A DNA stretch of 64,000 nt from Thermobifida fusca NBRC 14071 = JCM 3263 (GCF_001592045.1 NZ_BCWB01000033.1:62001-126000); one strand, 5' to 3'; numbered from the stretch's first letter, positions 42,832 to 51,545 are shown. The notes: a model not told the origin generated them from the letters alone. A program made the numbers and translations.

Positions 42832-42864
42832 GACATGTTGATCACCAAGAGTGATCAACATGTC
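42832..42864. promoter_or_regulatory. 14-bp inverted repeat after gatB
   Basis: GACATGTTGATCAC (42832-42845) and GTGATCAACATGTC (42851-42864) pair perfectly around a 5-nt loop. The arms are under 50% G+C in a genome near 67%. The repeat may terminate gatB or act as an operator for the downstream c-di-GMP gene; there is no T-run. Confidence 0.55.
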
Positions 42865-42964
42865 ACATATTCTCGCTATGCTCTCAACCTCCCCGTGACC
42901 TTGGTTGACTAGCGTGAGACAACCTGAAGAAGCCGTGAGAAGACCTCGCACCCCTATCGGGAGC

Positions 42965-43101
42965 GTGGTCTGCCTGGCCCCGCGGCCTTCGGGTGCGCAA
43001 GGTCGGGAGAGAGCGACGCAAGCCCGGCAGACCACCTGGACGTAGGTCCTGTCAGTGCACCGGGGCGCATCCCGGGACGTGAGCCCGAAGGACTCCACTG
43101 C
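42965..43101 (+). ncRNA. Unclassified structured leader RNA
   Basis: GTGGTCTGCC (42965-42974) pairs perfectly with GGCAGACCAC (43026-43035) to close a 51-nt internal region. A second domain pairs CAGTG (43053-43057) with CACTG (about 43096-43100) around a CCGGG/CCCGG hairpin. The 12-mers GACGCAAGCCCG (43015-43026) and GACGTGAGCCCG (43076-43087) recur once in each domain. The element sits about 45 nt after a TAGCGT promoter element and ends 20 nt before the micro-ORF that precedes a c-di-GMP enzyme. I cannot match it to a known riboswitch class. Confidence 0.45.
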
Positions 43102-43120
43102 CGTCAACGGAGGGGTGCCC

Positions 43121-43207
43121 ATGGCTGCGGTCAACACCACCAGGAAAAGCCTCCGCAGAAGCGGAAGCGCCCTTCAGGGAGCCCTCCAGGCGAGGAGGGC
43201 GCCATGA
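43121..43207 (+). CDS. 28-residue basic micro-ORF coupled to the c-di-GMP gene
   Basis: An ATG-initiated 28-codon frame, beginning MAAVNTTRKSLRRSG and ending QARRAP, with six Arg, one Lys and no acidic residue. It has a strong Shine-Dalgarno, GGAGGGG, 5 nt before ATG. Its TGA overlaps the ATG of the PAS-GGDEF-EAL gene in ATGA, and the Shine-Dalgarno of that gene (GAGGAGG) lies inside it. This is the layout of a leader peptide controlling the downstream gene by translational coupling, though a functional small protein is also possible. No homologue is known to me. Confidence 0.5.
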   Translation: MAAVNTTRKSLRRSGSALQGALQARRAP

Positions 43208-45909
43208 AGGGCGGGACACGGGTATGGCTGAGCGCGATCCTGGGCTTGTTCATGAGCTACGTGTTGGGCACCCTCGTCCGTGTCGGTGAGGTGCCCTTGA
43301 CTGTATGGGCGGGGACGTGGCCCACAGCGGTGGCGGCCGCAGGAGCGGCAGCTGCACTGCTCTACGCTGCCCGCGCCCGGATGCGCGTCGAGGGTGCGGA
43401 CGGCGACGTCCCGGACAGTGCCGGGGCGCTGCGGCTGTTCGGGTTCGCTGCCCTGGCCTGGTGTGCGGGGTCAATCACTTACGGGGTCACCGGCCTCCTC
43501 AACGCGGGCGCGTTCTCACTGACCTTCGGCGACCTGTTCTCCCTGGTGGCGCTGCCCCTGTTCACGGTGGGCTTCCTGCGGTTCGCGCCGCTGCCGCGAC
43601 GCCCCCGGGCCCTGGTCCGGCATGTCACAGACAGCTACGTGTGCGCCGCCGCGGTGTTCAGCACCGTGTGGCTGGTGCTCTTCCAACCGCTCTACCAGGA
43701 GCTGGGCGGCAATGCGGGGGCCATGGCGTTCGCGCTGGTCTATCCGGTCACGGACATCGCCGTGGTGTGCCTGCTGGCGCCCCTGGTCCTCACCTCACCG
43801 CACAGCACCCGGCGCGCGGTGCTGCTCGCGATGGGCGCGTTCGTCACCATCTGCGCTGCCGACCTCATCGGGGCGGTGGGCCGACTGTCCGGGGAGGCGG
43901 TCGCGGGAGGAATCGAGTACCCGGTGCGGCTGCTGGGCTTCCTGCTGCTGGGCGCGATCCCGGCAGTGGTGAAGCGGAAGCCGGGAACGGCGCCCCGGCG
44001 GATCACCGGACGCGGCCTCTACCGGGTCGCCCCGGAGATCGCCGCGGTCACCGCGTTGAGCACGGCGGCCGTGGTCATCACCATTGCCGGGCTGCGCGCG
44101 GAAGGCATCGCCCCGGTGCTCCCGCTCACCGCGGGATCCGCGGTCCTCGTCCTCCTGGTGCGCATGGTCGGCTTGATGGACGAGACCACCGTCTTGGCGC
44201 GAATCGTGCAGACCCGGGAGCGACACCTGCACGATCTGGCGGAGCACAGCGGCGACATCATCGTGATCCTGGAAGAGGACTGCCGGATCTGCTACATGAG
44301 CCCGGGGGCGGGCGCCATGTTCGGGTACCGCGACGGCGATCCGCTGCTCGCGGAGCCGGTCACGTCGCTCGTCCACCCCGAGGACCTGCCCGACTTGGCC
44401 GCTGCCGCCGCCGAGCTGCGGAACGGGGCGGAGAGCGCGCGGGTGCGCGCCCGGGTGCGTGCCGCCGACGGCACCTGGCGGCACACCACGTCCACCGTCT
44501 CGGTATACGAACGCCCCGGTGAGCCGGTCCGGTTCCTGTTGACCACGCGCGACATCAGCGCCCAGGTGGAGCTGCAGAAGCAGGTCGACCACCTGACTTT
44601 CCACGACGGGGTGACCGGGCTGCCGAACCGCGCCTACCTCGAAGAGCGGGTCCGGGAGGTGCTGAGCGGGCACGCTGAGGCGGAGGGCGGCCGGGAACAG
44701 CCGGAGGTCGCCGTCATTTTCCTGGACCTGGACGGGTTCACCGCGGTCAACGACTCTGCGGGGCACGCGTTCGGCGACTACCTGCTCGCCCAGGTCGGAC
44801 ACCGGCTGCGCGCAGTTTTGGACACGGGTGACACGCTGGCCCGGTGGGGCAGCGACGAGTTCGTGGCGCTGGTGGAGGACCGTCCGCGGGCCGACAGCGT
44901 GGTCGACTTGGCCGAGCGGATGATCCAGGTGATCGAGGGCGAGCCTTTCCCGGTGGCGGACCGCGACGTGATCGTGACCGCCAGCGTGGGGGTCGCGTTC
45001 GCGGAGCCGGGGATCGACGGGGCGGAGCTGCTGCGCAACGCGGACATGGCGATGGCGCGGGCCAAGGAGCACGGCGGCGGCCGCGTCGAGGTGTACGCGG
45101 CGCACATGCACGCCCAGGTGGTGGAGCGGCTCGAACTGCAGACCGAGCTGCGGCAGGCGCTCGCGGAGCACGCGTTTGTCCTGGAGTACCAGCCGGTCGT
45201 CAGCTTGGAGACTTCCCAGGTGACCGCGGTGGAGGCGCTCGTGCGGTGGCGGCGGGCGGACGGGTCGCTCGTGCCCCCGGAGGAGTTCCTCGGCCCTGCT
45301 GAGGAGTCGGGGCTCATCGTCCCGCTGGGCGAGTGGATCCTGCGGGAGGCCTGCCAGAAGGTCGCGGTGTGGCGCGCCACGACAGGGTTGGACATCGGCT
45401 TGTCAGTGAACGTGTCGGCCCGGCAGGTGCTCTCCGCGGGGTTCGTGCAGAGCGTGGAGGAAGTGCTCGCGGAGAGCGGGCTCAACGCGGAAGCGCTGAC
45501 CGTGGAGGTCGACGAGGAGGTCCTGCTGGAGAACCCGGTGGTCGCGGCGGAGCACCTCACCAAGCTGCGCGAGCTGGGGGTCCGGCTGGCCGTGGACGAC
45601 TTCGGGATGGGCCACGCGTCCCTGTCCCATTTGCGGCGGCTGCGCGTGGACGAGATCAAGATCGACCCGTCGTTCGTCCGAGACTTGGACGCCGATGAGA
45701 CGGTGACCCTGTTGACGCGGACTCTCATCCGCCTGGGCCAGGACCTGGGGGTGCAGGTGGTCGCTGAGGGGATCGAACACCCGTGGCAGTTGCGGCGGCT
45801 GCGGGAGATGGGGTGCGCCTACGGCCAGGGGTTCCTGGTGGGACGGCCGATGGACGCTGCCGGGGTGGAAGCCTTGGTGGGCGGCGAAACGAACGCCGCC
45901 GCGCTGTGA
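43204..45909 (+). CDS. Membrane PAS-GGDEF-EAL c-di-GMP enzyme
   Basis: A 901-residue protein. Residues 1-330 hold eight to ten hydrophobic helices. A PAS domain follows (about 340-455; RERHLHDLAEHSGDIIVILEEDC), then GGDEF (about 460-625) and EAL (about 640-890). The cyclase signature is GSDEF at 549-553 instead of GGDEF, so cyclase activity may be weak or lost. The EAL domain looks intact: EALVRWRR at 677, NVSARQ, EVDEE, DDFGMGH, IKIDPSFV and AEGIEH. It may therefore act mainly as a phosphodiesterase tuned by GTP or PAS input. The start is ATG 43204. A PAS-GGDEF-EAL gene next to ilvB also occurs in Streptomyces (CdgF, from memory). Confidence 0.9.
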   Translation: MKGGTRVWLSAILGLFMSYVLGTLVRVGEVPLTVWAGTWPTAVAAAGAAAALLYAARARMRVEGADGDVPDSAGALRLFGFAALAWCAGSITYGVTGLLNAGAFSLTFGDLFSLVALPLFTVGFLRFAPLPRRPRALVRHVTDSYVCAAAVFSTVWLVLFQPLYQELGGNAGAMAFALVYPVTDIAVVCLLAPLVLTSPHSTRRAVLLAMGAFVTICAADLIGAVGRLSGEAVAGGIEYPVRLLGFLLLGAIPAVVKRKPGTAPRRITGRGLYRVAPEIAAVTALSTAAVVITIAGLRAEGIAPVLPLTAGSAVLVLLVRMVGLMDETTVLARIVQTRERHLHDLAEHSGDIIVILEEDCRICYMSPGAGAMFGYRDGDPLLAEPVTSLVHPEDLPDLAAAAAELRNGAESARVRARVRAADGTWRHTTSTVSVYERPGEPVRFLLTTRDISAQVELQKQVDHLTFHDGVTGLPNRAYLEERVREVLSGHAEAEGGREQPEVAVIFLDLDGFTAVNDSAGHAFGDYLLAQVGHRLRAVLDTGDTLARWGSDEFVALVEDRPRADSVVDLAERMIQVIEGEPFPVADRDVIVTASVGVAFAEPGIDGAELLRNADMAMARAKEHGGGRVEVYAAHMHAQVVERLELQTELRQALAEHAFVLEYQPVVSLETSQVTAVEALVRWRRADGSLVPPEEFLGPAEESGLIVPLGEWILREACQKVAVWRATTGLDIGLSVNVSARQVLSAGFVQSVEEVLAESGLNAEALTVEVDEEVLLENPVVAAEHLTKLRELGVRLAVDDFGMGHASLSHLRRLRVDEIKIDPSFVRDLDADETVTLLTRTLIRLGQDLGVQVVAEGIEHPWQLRRLREMGCAYGQGFLVGRPMDAAGVEALVGGETNAAAL

Positions 45910-46037
45910 GATTCCCGGCACAGTCCGTCCACGGCGGCCGGAGAATGCCGGCGCTTACCCCAAGAAAGTCCAGGTCAGACGGGTGTGGGGGAGAGGGTGC
46001 CCATCAGGCGCCCCCGGTTCGAATAGCGGAGTGTGTA

Positions 46038-46052
46038 TCTCACATTGTGAGA
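46038..46052. promoter_or_regulatory. Inverted repeat TCTCA-CATTG-TGAGA upstream of ilvB
   Basis: This perfect 5-5-5 inverted repeat ends 16 bp before the -35 element of the ilvB promoter. The same TCTCA-N5-TGAGA architecture occurs upstream of leuB at 52102..52116. An IclR-type branched-chain regulator (NdgR/LtbR family) is a reasonable but unproven binder. Confidence 0.6.
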
Positions 46053-46068
46053 CGAATGGGCGTTCTGT

Positions 46069-46098
46069 TTGACGTGACACCCTCAGCTCGGTCATTGT
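46069..46098 (+). promoter_or_regulatory. Promoter of the ilvB leader
   Basis: TTGACG (46069-46074) and CATTGT (46093-46098) are spaced 18 bp and end 7 nt before the GTG of the leader peptide, so the leader peptide mRNA would be leaderless. Confidence 0.5.
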
Positions 46099-46105
46099 TG
46101 TTGAC

Positions 46106-46156
46106 GTGCAGAGCAACTTTCTGATTCTCGTACTTGGTCAGCGCGCAGCCCGCTGA
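46106..46156 (+). CDS. ilvB leader peptide (attenuator peptide)
   Basis: A 16-codon frame from GTG reads [16 protein letters not shown]. It has a run of Leu-Ile-Leu-Val-Leu codons, the three amino acids made by the ilv pathway. It lies directly before a terminator with a seven-T tract and ends inside an upstream hairpin (GCGCGCAG 46141-46148 with CTGCGCGC 46168-46175). Ribosome stalling at the branched-chain codons should free the anti-terminator. Similar ILVLG leader peptides precede ilvB in Streptomyces. Confidence 0.85.
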   Translation: MQSNFLILVLGQRAAR

Positions 46157-46177
46157 CCGAGTCGACGCTGCGCGCTC

Positions 46178-46208
46178 CCCTCAACCGCTACGCGGTGGGG
46201 GTTTTTTT
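46178..46208 (+). terminator. Attenuator terminator of ilvBNC
   Basis: ACCGC (46184-46188) with GCGGT (46192-46196), extended outward by CCTC/GGGG with one mismatch, is followed at once by seven T residues. It lies 44 bp before ilvB and 22 bp after the leader peptide stop. Confidence 0.85.
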
Positions 46209-46251
46209 GTTGCCAGTCACGCGTTACCCGCCCTCTCCGAAGGATCTAGTG

Positions 46252-48021
46252 ATGACCGAGCAGATGACCGGAGCCCAATCGCTCATCAGGGCGCTGGAGC
46301 ATGTCGGCGTCGATGTCGTGTTCGGAATCCCTGGGGGGGCGATCCTCCCCGCCTACGACCCGCTGTACGACTCCACCAAGGTGCGCCACATCCTCATGCG
46401 CCACGAGCAGGGGGCCGGGCACGCAGCCGAAGGATATGCCTACGCCACGGGACGACCAGGGGTGTGTATCGCCACCAGTGGCCCCGGCGCGACCAACCTG
46501 GTGACCCCGCTTGCAGACGCCTACATGGACTCGGTCCCCGTGGTCGCGATCACCGGGCAGGTGGCCAGCCCGGCGATCGGCACCGACGCGTTCCAGGAAG
46601 CCGACATCTGCGGCATCACCATGCCGATCACCAAGCACAACTTCCTGGTCCGGGACCCCTCCAAGATCGCCAGCACCATCGCCGAGGCCTTCCACATCGC
46701 CTCCACCGGCCGTCCTGGCCCGGTCCTCGTGGACATCGCCAAGGACGCGCTGCAAGCACAGACCCGCTTCGAATGGCCGCAACGGCCCGAACTGCCCGGC
46801 TACCGCCCCGTCACCAAACCGCACGGTAAGCAGGTGCGGGAGGCGGCACGGCTGATCGCCGAAGCCAAACGCCCCGTGCTCTACGTCGGCGGCGGAGTGT
46901 TCAAATCGGGTGCGTCCAAAGAACTGCGTGTACTGGCTGAACTGACAGGGATTCCGGTCGTCACCACCCTCATGGCACTGGGCACCTTCCCCAGCAGCCA
47001 TCCCCAGAACCTCGGCATGCCGGGAATGCACGGCACCGTCGCCGCGGTCGGCGCCCTGCAGCGCGCCGACCTGATCGTGGCGCTGGGCGCCCGGTTCGAT
47101 GACCGGGTCACCGGCAAGCTCAGCTCGTTCGCCCCCCACGCCACCATCGTGCACGCCGACATCGACCCGGCCGAGATCTCCAAGAACCGGTACGCCGACG
47201 TGCCGATCGTGGGCGACTGCCGGGAGGTCATCGCGGATCTGATCGTGGCGGTCCGTGCCGACCAAGCCGCCGGACGCCAGGGCGACTACACCGCGTGGTG
47301 GGAGCAGCTCAACCGAATGCGCGAGACCTACCCGCTGGGCTACACCGAGCCGGAGGACGGTTCGCTCGCCCCCCAGTACGTGATCAAGCGCATCGGCCAG
47401 ATCGTCGGCCCCGACGCCACCTACGTCGCCGGAGTGGGCCAGCACCAGATGTGGGCTGCCCAGTTCATCGACCACCAGCGTCCCGGCTCCTTCGTCAACT
47501 CGGGCGGCGCCGGAACGATGGGCTTCGCCATCCCCGCGGCCCTCGGCGCCAAGGTCGGCGACCCCGATCGGGTCATCTGGGCGATCGACGGCGACGGCTG
47601 CTTCCAGATGACCAACCAGGAGCTGGCCACCTGCGCGATCGAAGGCATCCCGATCAAGGTTGCGGTGATCAACAACGGCAACCTCGGTATGGTCCGCCAG
47701 TGGCAGACCCTGTTCTACGACGGCCGCTACTCCAACACCAACCTGCACACCGCGCCCACCCCCGAAGACGGGAAGGTGCGCATTCCGGACTTCGTCCGCC
47801 TCGCAGAGGCGTACGGTTGTGTCGGGCTGCGTTGCGACCGCGCAGAAGACGTGGACGCCACCATCGAGAAAGCCATGGCCATCAACGACGTGCCCGTGGT
47901 GATCGATTTCACGGTCCACCACGACGCAATGGTCTGGCCGATGGTCCCGGCTGGAGTCAGCAACGACGACATCCAGTACGCGCGCGACATGGCGCCTGAA
48001 TGGGACGACGAGGAAGAATAG
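46252..48021 (+). CDS. ilvB: Acetolactate synthase, large (catalytic) subunit
   Basis: A 589-residue ThDP enzyme making acetolactate or acetohydroxybutyrate, the first common step to Val, Leu and Ile. The ThDP-activating Glu lies in [16 protein letters not shown], the FAD/quinone-binding middle domain includes [17 protein letters not shown], and the ThDP-Mg motif is [17 protein letters not shown] with [15 protein letters not shown] 46252 is 7 nt after AAGGA, better placed than GTG 46249. It is followed 13 bp later by ilvN. Expression is controlled by attenuation. Confidence 0.96.
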   Translation: MTEQMTGAQSLIRALEHVGVDVVFGIPGGAILPAYDPLYDSTKVRHILMRHEQGAGHAAEGYAYATGRPGVCIATSGPGATNLVTPLADAYMDSVPVVAITGQVASPAIGTDAFQEADICGITMPITKHNFLVRDPSKIASTIAEAFHIASTGRPGPVLVDIAKDALQAQTRFEWPQRPELPGYRPVTKPHGKQVREAARLIAEAKRPVLYVGGGVFKSGASKELRVLAELTGIPVVTTLMALGTFPSSHPQNLGMPGMHGTVAAVGALQRADLIVALGARFDDRVTGKLSSFAPHATIVHADIDPAEISKNRYADVPIVGDCREVIADLIVAVRADQAAGRQGDYTAWWEQLNRMRETYPLGYTEPEDGSLAPQYVIKRIGQIVGPDATYVAGVGQHQMWAAQFIDHQRPGSFVNSGGAGTMGFAIPAALGAKVGDPDRVIWAIDGDGCFQMTNQELATCAIEGIPIKVAVINNGNLGMVRQWQTLFYDGRYSNTNLHTAPTPEDGKVRIPDFVRLAEAYGCVGLRCDRAEDVDATIEKAMAINDVPVVIDFTVHHDAMVWPMVPAGVSNDDIQYARDMAPEWDDEEE

Positions 48022-48034
48022 GAGAGGTTGACGA

Positions 48035-48559
48035 ATGAGTCTGCACACGCTGTCCGTCCTGGTGGAGGACACGCCTGGAGTGCTCGCTCGCGTAGCCTCC
48101 CTGTTCTCCCGTCGCGGCTTCAACATCCACTCCCTCACGGTGGGACCCACCGAATATGAGGGGCTGTCCCGCATGACAATCGTGGTCAACTGCGACCGCC
48201 ATCCCCTGGAGCAGGTGACCAAGCAGCTCAACAAGCTGGTCAACGTCATCAAAATCGTCGAGATGGACCCCGAGGCGTCGGTGCGTCGGGAACTGCTGCT
48301 CATCAAGGTCAAAGCCGATTCGAGCAACCGTTCCCACGTGCTGGAGACGGCCCAGTTGTTCCGCGCCAACGTCGTCGACGTGAACCCGGACGTGGTGGTC
48401 ATCGAGGCCACCGGGCAACCGGAGAAGCTCCAAGCGCTGATCCGTAACCTGGAGCCGTTCGGGATCAAGGAACTAGTGAAGTCGGGAGTGGTGGCTCTCG
48501 GCCGCGGTCCCAGGTCCATCACTGACCGGTCGCTGCGCGTGGTCGAGCGCAGCGCCTGA
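48035..48559 (+). CDS. ilvN: Acetolactate synthase, small (regulatory) subunit
   Basis: A 174-residue regulatory subunit with an N-terminal ACT domain (MSLHTLSVLVEDTPGVLARVASLFSRRGFNI) that binds valine for feedback inhibition, and a C-terminal ALS_ss domain. It starts at ATG 48035 after GGAGAGG. It is co-transcribed with ilvB, and ilvC follows after 119 bp. Confidence 0.96.
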   Translation: MSLHTLSVLVEDTPGVLARVASLFSRRGFNIHSLTVGPTEYEGLSRMTIVVNCDRHPLEQVTKQLNKLVNVIKIVEMDPEASVRRELLLIKVKADSSNRSHVLETAQLFRANVVDVNPDVVVIEATGQPEKLQALIRNLEPFGIKELVKSGVVALGRGPRSITDRSLRVVERSA

Positions 48560-48678
48560 CCCTGTATCCCGGGGATTCCCGCCGGGGATTCCACAAGTCC
48601 CGGCGCGGCGGCGTCCGGCCCGGTTCCGCCCGTCGCGTCGTACGGACGACAGATCTCTCAGCAAGGAGTTAAGCCGAA

Positions 48679-49674
48679 GTGGCAGCACAGATGTACTACG
48701 ACGACGACGCAGACCTGAATATCATCCAGGGGCGTACCGTCGCCGTCATCGGCTATGGCAGCCAGGGGCACGCGCACGCGCTGTCGTTGCGGGATTCCGG
48801 CGTCGACGTGCGGGTCGGGCTCCCCGAGAGCTCGAAGAGCCGGGCCAAGGCCGAAGAGGACGGCCTGCGGGTCGTCACACCGGCGGAGGCGGCCCAGGAA
48901 GCCGACCTCATCATGATCCTGGTGCCCGACCACATCCACCGCGACCTGTACGCCAACGAGATCGCCCCGCACCTCAACGAGGGCGACGCGCTGTTCTTCG
49001 GGCACGGTTTCAGCATCCGCTACGGCCTCATCACCCCGCCGGAGGGTGTGGACGTGGCGATGGTCGCCCCCAAGGGCCCGGGCCACCTGGTGCGCCGCCA
49101 GTTCGAGGCCGGCCGCGGCGTTCCCGTGCTGGTCGCCGTGGAGAAGGACGCCTCCGGTTCGGCCTGGGACCTGGCCCTCTCCTACGCCAAGGCCATCGGC
49201 GGCACCCGCGCCGGTGCGCTGAAGACCACCTTCAAGGAAGAGACCGAGACCGACCTGTTCGGCGAGCAGGCCGTGCTCTGCGGCGGCGTTTCCGAGCTGA
49301 TCAAGGCCGGCTTCGCCACCCTGGTCGAGGCGGGCTACCAGCCTGAGGTGGCCTACTTCGAGTGCCTGCACGAGATGAAGCTCATCGTCGACCTCATGTA
49401 CGAGGGCGGCATCTCCAAGATGTACTGGTCGGTGTCGGACAACGCCGAGTACGGCGGCTACACCCGGGGTCCGCGCGTCATCACCGAGTCCACCCGCGAG
49501 GAGATGCGCAAGATCCTCCAGGAGGTCCAGGACGGCACCTACGCCAAGGAGCTGGTGGAGGAGTTCGACAAGGGCCGTCCGAACTTCCTCAAGCGGCGTG
49601 AGGCCGAGCAGGGCGAGCAGATCGAGAAGGTCGGCACTGAGCTGCGCTCGCTGATGAGCTGGCTGAAGAACTGA
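48679..49674 (+). CDS. ilvC: Ketol-acid reductoisomerase, class I
   Basis: A 331-residue NADPH-dependent enzyme converting acetolactate to dihydroxyisovalerate. The nucleotide loop is [22 protein letters not shown] and the knotted metal-binding C-terminal domain includes [16 protein letters not shown] and [18 protein letters not shown]. The start is GTG 48679, ten bases after AAGGAG; ATG 48691 is possible. The short length places it in class I. Confidence 0.96.
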   Translation: MAAQMYYDDDADLNIIQGRTVAVIGYGSQGHAHALSLRDSGVDVRVGLPESSKSRAKAEEDGLRVVTPAEAAQEADLIMILVPDHIHRDLYANEIAPHLNEGDALFFGHGFSIRYGLITPPEGVDVAMVAPKGPGHLVRRQFEAGRGVPVLVAVEKDASGSAWDLALSYAKAIGGTRAGALKTTFKEETETDLFGEQAVLCGGVSELIKAGFATLVEAGYQPEVAYFECLHEMKLIVDLMYEGGISKMYWSVSDNAEYGGYTRGPRVITESTREEMRKILQEVQDGTYAKELVEEFDKGRPNFLKRREAEQGEQIEKVGTELRSLMSWLKN

Positions 49675-49696
49675 TCCGGCTACGGCAGTCGCTCAC

Positions 49697-49726
49697 GGGT
49701 CCCGGGTGTGTGACACTCCGGGACCC
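49697..49726 (+). terminator. Terminator of ilvBNC
   Basis: GGGTCCCGG (49697-49705) pairs with CCGGGACCC (49718-49726), with a further GTGT/ACAC inner pairing. Confidence 0.65.
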
Positions 49727-49913
49727 TCCTCGCGTGGAGGGGTGGTCCACACCAATCCCGGGACAGGGGGTCGGTTAAGCTGGATTCCTGTCACGGTAGA
49801 GCCACCCAGCGCTAGACTTCTCCTCGTTCTGGCGCCTGGCCGGAGCCGACGCCGGCAATGTCGTGGCTGCGACCGCAGTCGAACCCACACGCACTCCCTC
49901 TAAGGAATTCGTT

Positions 49914-51500
49914 GTGCCCAAGCCAGTCGTCCTGGTCGCGGAAGAACTTTCGCCCGCAGGAATCGCGCTGTTGGAAGAGGACTTTGAAGTCCGCCACGTC
50001 AACGGCGCCGACCGTTCCCAGCTCCTTCCCGCGCTCGCCGGAGTCGACGCGCTGATCGTGCGCAGCGCCACCAAAGTGGACGCTGAGGTGCTGGCCGCGG
50101 CGCCCTCCCTCAAGGTTGTGGCGCGTGCGGGCGTCGGACTGGACAACGTGGATGTCGAGGCCGCCACCAAGGCGGGCGTGCTCGTCGTCAACGCGCCCAC
50201 CTCCAACATCATCAGTGCAGCGGAACAGGCCATCAACCTGCTCTTGGCCACGGCCCGCAACACTGCTGCTGCCCACGCGGCCCTCGTGCGCGGCGAGTGG
50301 AAGCGTTCCAAGTACACCGGCGTCGAACTGTACGACAAAACCGTCGGCATCGTGGGCCTGGGACGGATCGGCGTGCTCGTCGCCCAGCGGCTCCAGGCGT
50401 TCGGCACCAAGCTGATCGCCTACGACCCCTTCGTGCAGCCTGCCCGGGCCGCGCAGCTGGGGGTGGAGCTCGTCGAGCTCGACGAGCTGCTGGAGCGCAG
50501 CGACTTCATCACGATCCACCTGCCCAAGACGAAGGACACGATCGGCCTGATCGGCGAGGAAGAGCTGCGCAAGGTCAAGCCGACGGTCCGGATCATCAAC
50601 GCTGCGCGCGGCGGGATCGTGGACGAGACGGCCCTCTACCACGCGCTCAAGGAAGGTCGTGTGGCCGGCGCTGGGCTGGACGTGTTCGCCAAGGAGCCTT
50701 GCACGGACAGCCCGCTGTTCGAGCTGGAGAACGTGGTGGTGGCTCCGCACCTGGGGGCCAGCACGCACGAGGCGCAGGAGAAGGCCGGGACCCAGGTGGC
50801 CCGGTCCGTCAAGCTTGCGCTCGCCGGCGAGTTCGTGCCGGACGCGGTCAACATCCAGGGCAAGGGCGTGGCCGAGGACATCAAGCCGGGGCTGCCGCTG
50901 ACGGAGAAGCTCGGCCGTATCCTCGCCGCGCTCGCCGACGGTGCGATCACCCGGGTCGAGGTGGAGGTCCGGGGCGAGATCGTCGCCCACGACGTCAAGG
51001 TGATCGAGCTGGCCGCGCTCAAGGGCCTCTTCACGGACATCGTGGAAGAGGCTGTGACCTACGTGAACGCGCCTCTGGTAGCCAAGGAGCGCGGTATCGA
51101 GGTGAGCCTGACCACCGAGGAGGAGAGCCCCGACTGGCGCAACGTCATCACGGTGCGGGCCATCCTCTCCGACGGCCAGCGCGTGTCGGTCTCGGGCACG
51201 CTGACCGGGCCGCGCCAGTTGGAGAAGCTTGTCGAGGTCAACGGCTACACCATGGAGATCGCGCCCAGCGAGCACATGGCGTTCTTCTCCTACCACGACC
51301 GTCCCGGTGTGGTCGGCGTAGTCGGCCAACTGCTCGGACAGGCGCAGGTGAACATCGCCGGCATGCAGGTCAGCCGGGACAAGGAGGGCGGTGCGGCGCT
51401 GATCGCGCTGACCGTGGACTCGGCGATCCCCGACGAGACCCTCGAGACGATCTCCAAGGAGATCGGCGCCGAGATCAGCCGCGTGGACTTGGTTGACTGA
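49914..51500 (+). CDS. serA: D-3-phosphoglycerate dehydrogenase
   Basis: A 528-residue long-type SerA, the first step of serine synthesis. It has a NAD-binding domain (VGIVGLGRIGVLVAQRL), the catalytic Arg/Glu/His segments (NAARGGIVDE, VVAPHLGASTHEAQ), an intervening ASB domain and a C-terminal ACT domain (MAFFSYHDRPGVVGVVGQLLGQAQVNIAGMQ) for serine feedback. GTG 49914 is preceded by AAGGA at 7 nt and gives the usual family length. Confidence 0.96.
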   Translation: MPKPVVLVAEELSPAGIALLEEDFEVRHVNGADRSQLLPALAGVDALIVRSATKVDAEVLAAAPSLKVVARAGVGLDNVDVEAATKAGVLVVNAPTSNIISAAEQAINLLLATARNTAAAHAALVRGEWKRSKYTGVELYDKTVGIVGLGRIGVLVAQRLQAFGTKLIAYDPFVQPARAAQLGVELVELDELLERSDFITIHLPKTKDTIGLIGEEELRKVKPTVRIINAARGGIVDETALYHALKEGRVAGAGLDVFAKEPCTDSPLFELENVVVAPHLGASTHEAQEKAGTQVARSVKLALAGEFVPDAVNIQGKGVAEDIKPGLPLTEKLGRILAALADGAITRVEVEVRGEIVAHDVKVIELAALKGLFTDIVEEAVTYVNAPLVAKERGIEVSLTTEEESPDWRNVITVRAILSDGQRVSVSGTLTGPRQLEKLVEVNGYTMEIAPSEHMAFFSYHDRPGVVGVVGQLLGQAQVNIAGMQVSRDKEGGAALIALTVDSAIPDETLETISKEIGAEISRVDLVD

Positions 51501-51516
51501 CCGGCAGCAGCGTGCC

Positions 51517-51545
51517 AGGGCCCGCTCCTTCGGAGGGGCCCTTTT
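51517..51545 (+). terminator. Terminator of serA
   Basis: AGGGCC (51517-51522) pairs with GGCCCT (51537-51542) and CTCC with GGAG around a short TTC loop, followed by TTTT. This is a standard rho-independent terminator 17 bp after serA. Confidence 0.85.

Larger units (their letters stand above)
42792..43203 (+). other. 412-bp leader region between gatB and the PAS-GGDEF-EAL gene
   Basis: The region holds, in order, a 14-bp inverted repeat (42832..42864), a TAGCGT -10-like element (42910..42915), a structured RNA candidate (42965..43101) and a 28-codon ORF (43121..43207), each listed separately. Confidence 0.6.
45910..46251 (+). other. ilvB control region
   Basis: This region contains a weak hairpin (GGGTGCC/GGCGCCC, 45995-46013) after the c-di-GMP gene. 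It then holds an operator-like repeat, a promoter, a leader peptide and an attenuator, each listed separately. Confidence 0.7.

Noticed and set aside
42965-43101. Assignment of the leader RNA to the class I c-di-GMP (GEMM) riboswitch
   Set aside because: Only a GACGCAAGCC-like segment resembles it; the conserved GGGCAAAC-type segment and the tetraloop-receptor helices are not visible. It is kept as unclassified.
46014-46029. tRNA-like GGTTCGAAT sequence
   Set aside because: The arms do not form a T-stem, and no acceptor, D or anticodon stem can be drawn around it.
46056-46124. Alternative 22-codon ilvB leader with three Leu codons
   Set aside because: It overlaps the promoter and ends before the attenuator hairpins. 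The 16-codon frame with Leu-Ile-Leu-Val-Leu is better placed.
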